Source: an uncultured Rhodovulum sp. (GTDB lineage Bacteria; Pseudomonadota; Alphaproteobacteria; Rhodobacterales; Rhodobacteraceae). From it: a stretch of 6,001 nucleotides of DNA. This document shows positions 1 to 5,955 of the stretch, in pieces. A program made the translations under genes and the position numbers. The stretch is taken from positions 1 through 6,001 of the forward strand of contig CAMIMK010000202.1 in NCBI GenBank assembly GCA_946221765.1. The letters are read 5' to 3'. Under the pieces are notes generated by a model. The model had not been told where the DNA came from and made no database searches. It saw only the letters and a list, made by a program, of their open reading frames with translations. How positions within the stretch are numbered: the stretch's first letter is position 1; the number at the start of each line of letters is the position of its first letter.

Positions 1-201
1 CACCGAGCCGAGAACGGAGCGGTCGTCCTTCAGGTCGAGATAGACATGCCCCGAGGCCGGCCGCGACACCCGCCCGATCTCGCCCCGCACCCGCACCCGG
101 CCGAACTGGCCCTCGATCGCGCGCTTCACCGCCCCGGAAATCTCCGAGACCGTGAATTCGGGGGCATTGCTGCCGGCCGGGGGATCGTCGAACAGCTCCA
201 A
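1..201 (-). CDS. xseA: Exodeoxyribonuclease VII large subunit, N-terminal part (cut by window edge)
   Basis: XseA is the catalytic large subunit of exonuclease VII, a cytoplasmic single-strand-specific nuclease that works with XseB in DNA repair. Only the first 67 codons lie here. They encode the N-terminal OB-fold: residues 15-28 read EFTVSEISGAVKRA, followed by GRVRVRGEIGRV and the SGHVYLDLKDD segment, all typical of the family's DNA-binding domain. The start is taken as the TTG at 201-199. An in-frame TAA at 234-232 closes the frame 11 codons upstream, no ATG or GTG lies between, and a good Shine-Dalgarno sits at 214-208. The gene diverges from purD, a neighbourhood I associate with alphaproteobacteria. 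The family call rests on the OB-fold motifs; catalytic residues are outside the window. Confidence 0.9.
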   Translation of the reverse strand, partial: MELFDDPPAGSNAPEFTVSEISGAVKRAIEGQFGRVRVRGEIGRVSRPASGHVYLDLKDDRSVLGSV

Positions 202-518
202 CGCTCGCTCCTTTGCGCTGCGCGCCGACCCTTAGCAGGCCCCGCCCCGCCCCGTAAGCCCCGCACGACGCCGGGGCCGGCCGCCAGGGACCGTCCCTGC
301 CCGCGGGGACGCCCCCCGGCCTGACAACAGTTTCCAGAACCATGCCCGTGAACGAACGGGCCCCGCGCCGCGCTCTGCCAGCAGAAGCCCGGTCGAGTGA
401 ACGACTTCGGTCGGCGCATCCCCCGGCACCCTGCCGCCCCGCGCAGGCTCGCTTGCGCCGCGCCGGCCGGCCCCCTAGAACCCGCGCGACCGGGCGAGCG
501 CGGGGGAGAGACAGAGCC
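202..518. other. Divergent xseA/purD intergenic region with small dyads and a weak purD promoter candidate
   Basis: These 317 bases hold no convincing gene; the open frames across them are GC-rich shadows without family resemblance. Visible structures are: a 15-base near-perfect palindrome CAGGGACCGTCCCTG at 285-299; a CCCGCGGG palindrome at 300-307; and a hairpin with arms GCCCGT (344-349) and ACGGGC (356-361) around a six-base loop. A weak sigma70-like promoter for purD may be TTGCGC (453-458) and TAGAAC (476-481), with 17 bases between; only three and four of six positions match consensus. A purine-rich GGGGGAGAG at 502-510 is the likely purD ribosome binding site. No riboswitch fold is recognised. 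Confidence 0.4.
208..214 (-). promoter_or_regulatory. Ribosome binding site of xseA, supports TTG start
   Basis: The minus strand reads AAAGGAG, then a six-base spacer, then TTG at 201-199. The strong match to the anti-Shine-Dalgarno and good spacing, together with the in-frame stop at 234-232, identify TTG as the initiator in place of an ATG. Confidence 0.75.
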
Positions 519-1778
519 ATGAACATCCTGATCCTGGGCGGTGGCGGCCGCGAACATGCCCTGGCCTGGGCCTTCGCGCAGAATCCGAAATGCGACCGGC
601 TCTGGTGCGCCCCCGGCAATGCCGGCATCGCCGCCGAGGCGGAATGCGTCCCGCTCGACATCCTCGACGGCGACCGGGTGCTCGCCTTCGTCCGCGAGAC
701 TGCCATTGATTTCGTGATGGTCGGCCCCGAGGCGCCGCTGGCCGAGGGCGTGGCCGACACCCTGCGCGCCGCGGGCGTCCTCACCTTCGGCCCCTCGCGC
801 GAGGCGGCCCGGCTGGAGGCGTCCAAGGCCTTCACCAAGGACATCTGCGCCGCCTGCGGCGCGCCCACCGCCGCCAGCGCCACCTTCACCGATCCCGACG
901 CCGCCCGGGCCTATGTGGCCGCCGAGGGCGCCCCCATCGTCGTGAAGGCCGACGGGCTCGCCGCCGGCAAGGGCGTGACGGTGGCGATGGCCCTGCCCGA
1001 GGCGATGGCGGCCCTCGACGCGATCTTCGCCGAGGGGCCGGGCGCGCGCGTCGTCATCGAGGAATTCATGGAGGGCGAGGAGGCGAGCCTCTTCGTCATC
1101 GCCGACGGCGAGGATTACCTCTGCGTCGGCACCGCGCAGGACCACAAGCGCGCCTTCGACGGCGACGCGGGGCCGAACACCGGCGGCATGGGCGCCTATT
1201 CCCCGGCGCCGGTCATGACCCCGGAGGTGACCGAGGCGGCCCTCGCCCGGATCGTCCGCCCGACGCTGGCCGAAATGGTCCGGCGCGGCACCCCGTTCCA
1301 GGGCGTGCTCTACGCCGGCCTGATGGTGGAGGACGGCGCCCCGCGGCTCGTCGAATACAATGTCCGCTTCGGCGATCCCGAGGCCCAGGTGCTGGCGCTG
1401 CGCCTCGGCGCCCAGCTCCTCGACATCTGCCTCGCCGCCGCCGCGGGGAAGCTCGCCGAGGCCCGGGCCACCTTCGCCGAGGATGCGGCCCTCACCGTGG
1501 TGATGGCGGCGCAGGGCTATCCCGGCGACTTCGCCCGCGGCGAGGCGATCGGCCTGCCCGCGGTCAGCGACCCGCGCTGCGCGATCTTCCATGCCGGAAC
1601 ACGGCTCACGGACGGGGTGCTCGTCTCGAATGGCGGGCGGGTCCTGAACCTGACCGCCCGGGCCGCCACCCTCGCCGAGGCGCGCGCCCTCGCCTATGGC
1701 CTCGTCGATGCCGTGGACTGGCCCGGCGGCTTCGCCCGCCGCGACATCGGCTGGCGCGCCCTCGGCGGGGACTCCTGA
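519..1778 (+). CDS. purD: Phosphoribosylamine--glycine ligase (GAR synthetase)
   Basis: PurD catalyses the ATP-dependent joining of glycine to 5-phosphoribosylamine, giving glycinamide ribonucleotide, the second step of de novo purine synthesis in the cytoplasm. The 419-residue product has the usual family length. The N-domain opens with MNILILGGGGREHALAWA and CAPGNAGIA (30-38). The linker SKAFTKDICAACGAPTA (102-118) leads into the ATP-grasp domain: IVVKADGLAAGKGV (140-153), EEFMEGEEASLF (181-192), TAQDHKRAFDGDAGPNTGGM (205-224) and the metal-binding stretch VEYNVRFGDPEAQ (278-290). The C-domain ends with AGTR (359-362) and GGRVLNLTARAATLAEA (372-388). The frame stays open 59 codons further upstream, but ATG at 519 is chosen because the conserved N-terminus begins exactly there and GGGGGAGAG (502-510) precedes it. 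It is divergent from xseA and convergent with the lipoprotein gene on its right, so probably monocistronic. Confidence 0.98.
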   Translation: MNILILGGGGREHALAWAFAQNPKCDRLWCAPGNAGIAAEAECVPLDILDGDRVLAFVRETAIDFVMVGPEAPLAEGVADTLRAAGVLTFGPSREAARLEASKAFTKDICAACGAPTAASATFTDPDAARAYVAAEGAPIVVKADGLAAGKGVTVAMALPEAMAALDAIFAEGPGARVVIEEFMEGEEASLFVIADGEDYLCVGTAQDHKRAFDGDAGPNTGGMGAYSPAPVMTPEVTEAALARIVRPTLAEMVRRGTPFQGVLYAGLMVEDGAPRLVEYNVRFGDPEAQVLALRLGAQLLDICLAAAAGKLAEARATFAEDAALTVVMAAQGYPGDFARGEAIGLPAVSDPRCAIFHAGTRLTDGVLVSNGGRVLNLTARAATLAEARALAYGLVDAVDWPGGFARRDIGWRALGGDS

Positions 1779-1875
1779 TCCGCCCGCCCGGCCAGAGCAA
1801 TCTCCAACCGGACGGACGGAATCGTCTGGTGATCAGGACAGAGCGTAAATTCAGGACTCCAGGGCGAACTCCACC
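1779..1875. repeat. Convergent intergenic gap with short inverted and direct repeats
   Basis: These 97 bases separate the 3' ends of purD and the minus-strand lipoprotein gene. An imperfect hairpin has arms ACCGGACG (1807-1814) and CGTCTGGT (1823-1830), eight base pairs including one G-T. A wider perfect inverted repeat TCCTGATC (1773-1780) and GATCAGGA (1831-1838) starts within the end of purD. AGAGC occurs directly repeated near 1795 and 1840, and GGACTCC is repeated at 1769-1775 and 1854-1860. No run of T follows the hairpin, so it is not a classical intrinsic terminator, although it could serve both genes weakly. The style resembles dispersed intergenic repeats of alphaproteobacteria, but this is only an impression. 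Confidence 0.3.
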
Positions 1876-2397
1876 CTAGAACCGCGCGAAGCGCGAGACA
1901 TAGGGGCCGACGAAACCCGCCTCCCGGGCAACCGCAAGGATGTGCTCGATCTCGGCGGCCGTGCGCGCCTCGACATAGATGCGCGTGCCGAGCCGCGGCG
2001 TGCCGACGGAGCGGGCGCGGTAGCCGAGCCCCTCGAAGAAGGCGAGCGCGCGGGCGGCATCGGCGTCGCTCGTCACCACGCCCGCATGGACCGCGACCGG
2101 CGCGGACAGGCGCGGGCCCTGCGGCGCGGCGGCGGCATCGGCCGCGACTGTGGTGGCCTCGAGATCGGCGATCTGGCGATGGAAGGTGAGGCAGCCATAC
2201 TGCCGGATCTTCGCGAGCTGCATCTGCCGGAAGTCGACTCCCGGGGTCGGCAGGGCCTGATAGGCATCGAACTGGTCGAGAAGCCGCGCGCAGGTCGCAT
2301 CCTCCGCCACCGGGGGCCGGGCGGCGCCGGTGCAGCCCCCGGCGGCCAGCAGGGCCAGGGCGAGGGCGCCGGCCTTCGTGCGCGATCGGACCCGCAT
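1876..2397 (-). CDS. Probable lipoprotein with SPOR-like C-terminal domain
   Basis: This 173-residue protein is not a recognised named gene. A basic N-terminus (MRVRSRTK) and hydrophobic stretch (residues 10-20) end in AAGGC with Cys22, a slightly non-canonical lipobox, so an envelope lipoprotein is likely. Residues 33-80 hold two further cysteines (36 and 69) and a helical-looking stretch. An Ala-rich linker (81-100) leads to residues 100-172, whose pattern of VAVHAGVVTSDADAARALAF, then GLGYRAR, then GTRIYVEARTAAEIEHILA, then GPYVSRF resembles a SPOR fold, the domain that often binds denuded peptidoglycan at division septa. The fold is inferred from pattern only. The start ATG has GGGAGGGGG at 2409-2401 upstream. 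It follows the glycine-rich lipoprotein gene by 13 bases, so they are surely cotranscribed. Confidence 0.8.
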   Translation of the reverse strand: MRVRSRTKAGALALALLAAGGCTGAARPPVAEDATCARLLDQFDAYQALPTPGVDFRQMQLAKIRQYGCLTFHRQIADLEATTVAADAAAAPQGPRLSAPVAVHAGVVTSDADAARALAFFEGLGYRARSVGTPRLGTRIYVEARTAAEIEHILAVAREAGFVGPYVSRFARF

Positions 2398-2410
2398 CCG
2401 CCCCCTCCCG

Positions 2411-2923
2411 CTATTGCACCAGGATGTCGAGGTCGGGATAGCTGACCGTCAGCGCCCCCGTGCCGCCGGACCGGCCGCCGGCGCTCCAGCCGAGGCCGAC
2501 GCCCACGCCGCTGACATCGCCCGTCCCGACCGAGACCCCGACCATCGGCCAGCCGCCCCCGCCGCCCCGTCCCTGGCCGAGAACCGGCACCGAGGTGGCG
2601 CGGCCCTCAAGGCCATTGGCGCGGCAGGTGACGGTGACGGGCGGGGCCGAGGTGCCGAAATCGGGCAGCAGGATCAGCGCCGGGCTCGTGAAGCGGGCGC
2701 CGACATAGCGCGAGCTTGCCTCGCAGGGCAGGCTGACCGGCGTCTGTACCCCGTCGCGAAGGGCGGTGGTGCGCACCATCAGTCGCGCTTCGCCGCGTGC
2801 GGGCGGCAGAGGGACCCCGGGCTTCACGACCGCTCCCACCCGCGGCACGTCGGCCGGCGGCGCGCCGGTGACGCTGCACCCCGCGAGAAGAAGGACAGCG
2901 GCGGCGACGACAAGCCTGCGCAT
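2411..2923 (-). CDS. Glycine-rich lipoprotein of unknown function
   Basis: The product has 170 residues. The signal sequence MRRLVVAAAVLLLAGC carries a textbook lipobox LAGC with the lipidated Cys at 16, so it should be anchored in the envelope. Residues 17-45 are Pro-rich and probably extended. The central region (47-110) looks like a small beta domain with two cysteines (67 and 100) that could form a disulfide. Residues 118-155 are very rich in Gly (GRGGGGGW, then GVSVGTGDVSGVGVGLGW), followed by a short hydrophobic C-terminus. The frame is open 20 codons further upstream, but the internal ATG at 2923-2921 is chosen because it places the signal peptide at the N-terminus and has AGGAG nine bases before it. 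It lies downstream of ppx and upstream of the SPOR-like lipoprotein gene. No enzyme motif is visible and the function is unknown. Confidence 0.85.
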   Translation of the reverse strand: MRRLVVAAAVLLLAGCSVTGAPPADVPRVGAVVKPGVPLPPARGEARLMVRTTALRDGVQTPVSLPCEASSRYVGARFTSPALILLPDFGTSAPPVTVTCRANGLEGRATSVPVLGQGRGGGGGWPMVGVSVGTGDVSGVGVGLGWSAGGRSGGTGALTVSYPDLDILVQ

Positions 2924-2933
2924 GGCCTTAAAT

Positions 2934-2938
2934 CTCCT
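2934..2938 (-). promoter_or_regulatory. Ribosome binding site of the glycine-rich lipoprotein gene
   Basis: AGGAG on the minus strand lies nine bases before the ATG at 2923-2921. It decides the start in favour of this codon over the upstream in-frame ATG at 2983, which would put 20 polar residues ahead of the signal peptide. Confidence 0.7.
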
Positions 2939-3028
2939 GTCCCGAATGGTCCGGCTGGACGCGGTACCCGGACGTGGATGCAAACGCCACAGGCTTGCCC
3001 CGGTTGCGCGCGGAGGGCTGGCCGGCGG

Positions 3029-4600
3029 TCACGATCCGGCGACCGGCTCGGGGGCGAGCTGGACGATGTCCGCCTGCTCGACGCCGCAGACCTTCGCCAA
3101 CTGGCGCAGGCGCATCTGCACCGCGTCGCTGTCGGGGATCGGCGCGTCGCCCCGGATCTCCAGCCGCACCACGCCGATGTCGAAGCGGAGCGACGCCTGG
3201 TCGAGGATTTCGGGAACGCTGGCCGAGAAGCGGTGGCCGAGGAGCAGCGCCCGGCCGAGGATCTCGGCGCGGCGCAGGTCGCCGGCGCCCAGATAGTCGC
3301 GGGCGACGGCGCGCACGGCGTCATCGACGGGACCGCCATAGCGGGCCATGACCGCCACCGCGAGGAACACCCGCTCGGCATGGGAGATGCCGATGAAGGG
3401 GAATTGCAGCAGCCGGCGGAAGCTCTCCGCGGCCCGGACCTTCTCGTGATCGCGCCACGCGAGATCCGTCAGCGCGCAGGCCGACAGCCGCAGCCGGCGT
3501 TCGGCCTGGGTCTCGCCCGGGAAGAGGCCCTCCGTCCAGCGGGCGAGGGCGGCGCTGAAACCCGGCACGCGGGCGGCGGGCAGGCCGATCGCCTGCGCCC
3601 CCTCCAGCAGCGGATCGAGATACTGCTCGGCCGGGTCGAGCTGGGCATAGAGCCAGCCCTCGCGCAGCCCGCAGACCGAGAAGACCACCCGCTCGGGCCG
3701 CAGCCGCCGCAGCACCCGCGACAGGACCAGCGCGGCGGCGGGCACCGTCTCGGAGCGGCGGCCCGGCATGTCGGGCTGCAGCGCGACCTCGGCCGGCGTC
3801 ATCCGGGACAGCTTCTTGGCCAGCGCCCGGATTTCCCCGGCATCGACGCTGTGGCCATGGACCACGCTGATCGGCAGGCGGTTCGCGGCGAGATGCACCC
3901 GGGCGAGCGCGCGCCACCCGCCGCCGATGGCATAGAAGACCGGATTGGCCAAGAGCGGCGGCAGCGAGCCCTCCAGCAGCGCGTCGATGCGGGCCTTGGC
4001 GCTGTCGATGCCCTCGGCCATCATCGCACCGACCGGCAGGGCGCCGAGCGGCATGCTGACCATCCGCTCGCCCACGCGGTCGCCGATCACCTCGGCGATC
4101 TCGAGGCTGCCGCCGCCGAGGTCGCCGGTCAGGCCCTTCGGCTGGTAGAAGCCCGAGATGACCCCGGTGGCGGCATAGGTCGCCTCCTCCTCGCCGCTCA
4201 GGATGCGGACCTCGAGCCCGGTGCGCGCCCGGATAGCAGTGACGAGCTCGGCGCCGTTCGTGGCGCGGCGGGTCGCCTCGGTCGCCAGCACATGCAGGGT
4301 CTCGACCGCCATCGCCCGCGCAATGGCGGCGAAGCGCGCCACAGCCGCCACAGCCGCCTCGATCGCCCGGGCCGACAGGCGCCCGTCCGGCCCGATCCCG
4401 GAGCCGAGCGCCACGAGGGATTTCTCGTTGAACCGCGGGAAGGGCGCCCGGGACAGGTCGTCGTAGACGACGAGGCGGATCGAGTTCGACCCGATGTCGA
4501 TCACGCCGAAATGGTGCTGCTGGCGGGCGAGGACGCGCTCGGTCTCGATCTCGATCACCCGCGCCTCGCCCGGATGCGTGCGCAGTCCTGTCGCGGCCAT
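3029..4600 (-). CDS. ppx: Exopolyphosphatase, Ppx/GppA family
   Basis: Ppx enzymes release orthophosphate from polyphosphate chains, and some relatives hydrolyse pppGpp; both act in the cytoplasm. The 523-residue product has the ASKHA fold signatures. FGVIDIGSNSIRLVVYDD (31-48) is the first phosphate loop. LATEATRRATNG (105-116) and ILSGEEEATYAATGV (133-147) are the conserved core stretches. GDLGGGSLEI (159-168) is the second phosphate loop and YAIGGGWRALA (223-233) lies in the nucleotide-like site. The C-terminal half (about 330-515) is the HD-like helical domain. At 371-385, RLSACALTDLAWRDH stands where many relatives carry an HD pair, a degenerate form I associate with alphaproteobacterial members. 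The ATG at 4600-4598 is preferred over one at 4654 because AGGGGAGGG precedes it. Two lipoprotein genes follow, 105 bases downstream. Exopolyphosphatase versus pppGpp hydrolase cannot be decided from sequence alone. Confidence 0.93.
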   Translation of the reverse strand: MAATGLRTHPGEARVIEIETERVLARQQHHFGVIDIGSNSIRLVVYDDLSRAPFPRFNEKSLVALGSGIGPDGRLSARAIEAAVAAVARFAAIARAMAVETLHVLATEATRRATNGAELVTAIRARTGLEVRILSGEEEATYAATGVISGFYQPKGLTGDLGGGSLEIAEVIGDRVGERMVSMPLGALPVGAMMAEGIDSAKARIDALLEGSLPPLLANPVFYAIGGGWRALARVHLAANRLPISVVHGHSVDAGEIRALAKKLSRMTPAEVALQPDMPGRRSETVPAAALVLSRVLRRLRPERVVFSVCGLREGWLYAQLDPAEQYLDPLLEGAQAIGLPAARVPGFSAALARWTEGLFPGETQAERRLRLSACALTDLAWRDHEKVRAAESFRRLLQFPFIGISHAERVFLAVAVMARYGGPVDDAVRAVARDYLGAGDLRRAEILGRALLLGHRFSASVPEILDQASLRFDIGVVRLEIRGDAPIPDSDAVQMRLRQLAKVCGVEQADIVQLAPEPVAGS

Positions 4601-4606
4601 GATCCA

Positions 4607-4615
4607 CCCTCCCCT
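4607..4615 (-). promoter_or_regulatory. Ribosome binding site of ppx
   Basis: AGGGGAGGG on the minus strand ends six bases before the ATG at 4600-4598. The alternative upstream ATG at 4654 lacks a comparable site and would add 18 residues not expected in the family. Confidence 0.7.
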
Positions 4616-4690
4616 GTTTTCCCCATCGTGGAGGCCCGGAGCACAGGAATCCATCCCCCATGCGGCCTCGATGCGACGGCCCGGGACGGC

Positions 4691-4718
4691 TTGCGGAATT
4701 GATATGTTATATTATAAC
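4691..4718 (+). promoter_or_regulatory. Probable promoter of the COG0523 gene, overlapped by the operator
   Basis: TTGCGG (4691-4696) and TATAAC (4713-4718) are separated by 16 bases, giving a plausible sigma70-type promoter. The -10 hexamer is the right half of the operator palindrome, which fits repression by steric exclusion. Initiation would fall around 4725, leaving a leader of roughly 20 bases before the GGAG (4737-4740) and the ATG at 4747. The -35 matches consensus at only half its positions. Confidence 0.45.
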
Positions 4719-4723
4719 GTTTC
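4701..4723. promoter_or_regulatory. Candidate Zur (zinc uptake regulator) operator
   Basis: The core GTTATATTATAAC (4706-4718) is a perfect 6-1-6 palindrome centred on 4712. The flanks extend it to a 23-base near-palindrome with 9 of 11 pairs matching. It closely resembles, from memory, the alphaproteobacterial Zur box (TGTTATA-N-TATAACA type). It is the only clearly AT-rich stretch in the window, and it lies just upstream of a COG0523 GTPase gene, a classic Zur target. Zur with bound zinc would occlude the promoter and release it when zinc is scarce. Assignment to Zur and not another Fur-family regulator is inference from motif plus gene context. Confidence 0.75.
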
Positions 4724-4746
4724 TTCCAGATTGACCGGAGCCCTCC

Positions 4747-5487
4747 ATGACCGCCGACCCTCGCCTTCCCGTCACCGTCCTGTCCGGCTTCCTCGGCGCC
4801 GGAAAGACCACGTTGCTCAACACCATCCTGACCAACCGCGACGGCCGGCGGGTCGCGGTGATCGTCAACGACCTGTCCGAGGTGAACATCGACGCCGACC
4901 TCGTGCGGGCCGGGGGCGCGGACCTCAGCCATACCGAGGAAAGGCTCGTCGAGATGACGAACGGCTGCATCTGCTGCACGTTGCGCGACGACCTCCTGGC
5001 CGAGGTGCGCCGGCTGGCGGCCGAGGGGCGGTTCGACCATCTCGTGATCGAATCGACCGGCATCGCCGAGCCGCTGCCGGTTGCCGCCACCTTCGCCTTC
5101 CGCGACGCGGAGGGCGCCAGCCTGTCGGATGTCGCGCGCCTCGACACCATGGTGACGGTTGTCGATGCCGCCAGCCTGCTGGCGCAGTATTCGAGCCAGG
5201 ATTTCCTGCGCGATACCGCCGAGTCGCTCGGCGACGCGGACGACCGCACCCTCGTCAGCCTGCTCGTCGAGCAGATCGAATTTGCCGATGTCGTGGTGCT
5301 GAACAAGGTCACGGCCGCCGGGCCGGCGCTTGTCGAGACCGCCCGGCGGATCATCCGCAGCCTGAATGCCGATGCCAGGCTGATCGAGACGGATTTCGGG
5401 GCGGTGCCGCTCGGGGCGGTGCTCGACACCGGCCTCTTCGACTTCGACCGCGCCCACGCGCATCCGCTCTGGGCGCGGGAGCTGTAA
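4747..5487 (+). CDS. N-terminal GTPase domain of a COG0523/CobW-type metallochaperone
   Basis: This 246-residue open frame holds a complete P-loop G domain. Walker A is GFLGAGKTT (14-22). NDLSEVNIDA (41-50) follows in the switch region. CICC (74-77) is the CxCC metal-binding motif diagnostic of the family. ESTGIAEPLPVA (102-113) and MVTVVDA (135-141) contain the Walker B-like elements. The base-recognition motif reads NKVT (186-189), with Thr where NKxD proteins have Asp. Members deliver or save zinc and other metals using GTP hydrolysis, in the cytoplasm. The ATG is preceded by GGAG (4737-4740) at six bases. Only a short HAH stretch (237-239) stands where some relatives have long His-rich segments. 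As a separate product it would lack the CobW C-domain. A specific name (YciC, ZigA, ZagA) is not justified. Confidence 0.85.
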   Translation: MTADPRLPVTVLSGFLGAGKTTLLNTILTNRDGRRVAVIVNDLSEVNIDADLVRAGGADLSHTEERLVEMTNGCICCTLRDDLLAEVRRLAAEGRFDHLVIESTGIAEPLPVAATFAFRDAEGASLSDVARLDTMVTVVDAASLLAQYSSQDFLRDTAESLGDADDRTLVSLLVEQIEFADVVVLNKVTAAGPALVETARRIIRSLNADARLIETDFGAVPLGAVLDTGLFDFDRAHAHPLWAREL

Positions 5488-5502
5488 GGCTTCGCCGACC
5501 AT

Positions 5503-5955
5503 GTGCCGGAAACCGAGGAGTACGGGATCACCTCCTTCGTCTACCGGGCGCGGCAGCCCTTCCACCCGGCACGCCTGCAGGCGGTGCTGACCGGGCCGCT
5601 GCCGGGCGTGATCCGGGCGAAGGGGCACTTCTGGCTCGCCACCCGGCCCGACTGGGTGGGCGAATACAGCCTCGCGGGGGCCGTCGCCGTGACCGGCGGC
5701 CTCGGGCGCTGGTGGAGCGCGGTGCCGCAGGCGCGCTGGCCGGAAGACCCGGAGTGGCGCCGGCAGGTGCGCGCCAACTGGGACCGGACCTTCGGCGACC
5801 GGCGGCAGGAACTGGTCTTCATCGGCGTCGGCCTCGACCAGGCCGCGATCACCGCGGCCCTCGACGCCTGCCTGCTGCGGGACACCACGTTCCGGCCGCG
5901 GGCCTGGGCGGGGCTCGACGATCCCTTCCCGGCCTGGGGCGCCGCGGCGGCATGA
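5503..5955 (+). CDS. CobW C-terminal domain fragment, possibly translated from GTG
   Basis: After the TAA the same frame continues with GFADHVPETEEYGITSFVYR, then RQPFHPARL, KGHFWLATRPDWVGEYS, and ends near LVFIGVGLDQAAITAALDACLL with a short Ala-rich tail. This is a typical CobW_C domain, which closes over the G domain and helps in target interaction. The first usable in-frame start is GTG at 5503, 15 bases past the stop; TAAGG at 5485-5489 is a weak ribosome-binding match at poor distance, so any translation would depend on reinitiation after the upstream half. The nearby ATG at 5501 is in another frame. Most likely this is the 3' part of a broken gene and not an independent one. Confidence 0.55.
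   Translation: MPETEEYGITSFVYRARQPFHPARLQAVLTGPLPGVIRAKGHFWLATRPDWVGEYSLAGAVAVTGGLGRWWSAVPQARWPEDPEWRRQVRANWDRTFGDRRQELVFIGVGLDQAAITAALDACLLRDTTFRPRAWAGLDDPFPAWGAAAA

Larger units (their letters stand above)
4747..5955 (+). pseudogene. COG0523/CobW-family GTPase locus split by an in-frame TAA
   Basis: Read through the stop, the locus encodes a 402-codon protein of normal length for this COG0523 branch: an N-terminal G domain, then a CobW C-terminal domain, all in one frame. Codon 247 is TAA (5485-5487), between AREL and GFADHVPETEEYG, where I recall the family running continuously (often ELYGFADHVPETEEYG, from memory). A single third-base change from a Tyr codon (TAC or TAT) would create it. 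There is no frameshift, and both sides keep family motifs and GC-rich third positions, so the lesion is recent or a sequence error. The intact protein would be a zinc-responsive metallochaperone/activator under the adjacent operator. Alternatively both parts are made separately; see the two halves. Confidence 0.75.

Noticed and set aside
342..518. N-terminal extension of purD from the ATG at 342
   Set aside because: The 59 extra residues are Arg/Pro/Ala-rich with no family counterpart, while the conserved PurD N-terminus starts at 519 after a suitable ribosome binding site.
126..1592. Long open frame on the minus strand opposite purD
   Set aside because: It is a shadow of purD: Gly/Arg/Ala-rich, no recognisable domain, and it crosses from purD through the intergenic region into xseA.
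1807..1830. Intrinsic terminator for purD
   Set aside because: The stem is imperfect and short, and it is followed by GATCAGGA, not a T-run, on either strand; kept only as a weak hairpin.
3321..4661. Second minus-strand frame inside ppx
   Set aside because: It is out of frame with the well-supported ppx product and gives an Arg/Ala/Gly-rich sequence without motifs.
2330..4702. Very long open frame on the plus strand opposite ppx and the lipoprotein genes
   Set aside because: Its product is low-complexity, rich in Arg, Ala, Gly, His and Asp, with no family motif. It lies antisense to ppx, which has clear motifs and a ribosome binding site. Long antisense frames are expected in GC-rich DNA.
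5485..5487. Programmed recoding (selenocysteine or pyrrolysine) at the stop
   Set aside because: The codon is TAA, while selenocysteine uses TGA and pyrrolysine TAG. No recoding structure is evident downstream, and the family needs neither residue here.
4555..5628. Minus-strand open frames opposite the COG0523 locus
   Set aside because: The plus strand carries Walker A and CxCC motifs and the CobW C-domain in one frame; the antisense products show no family features.
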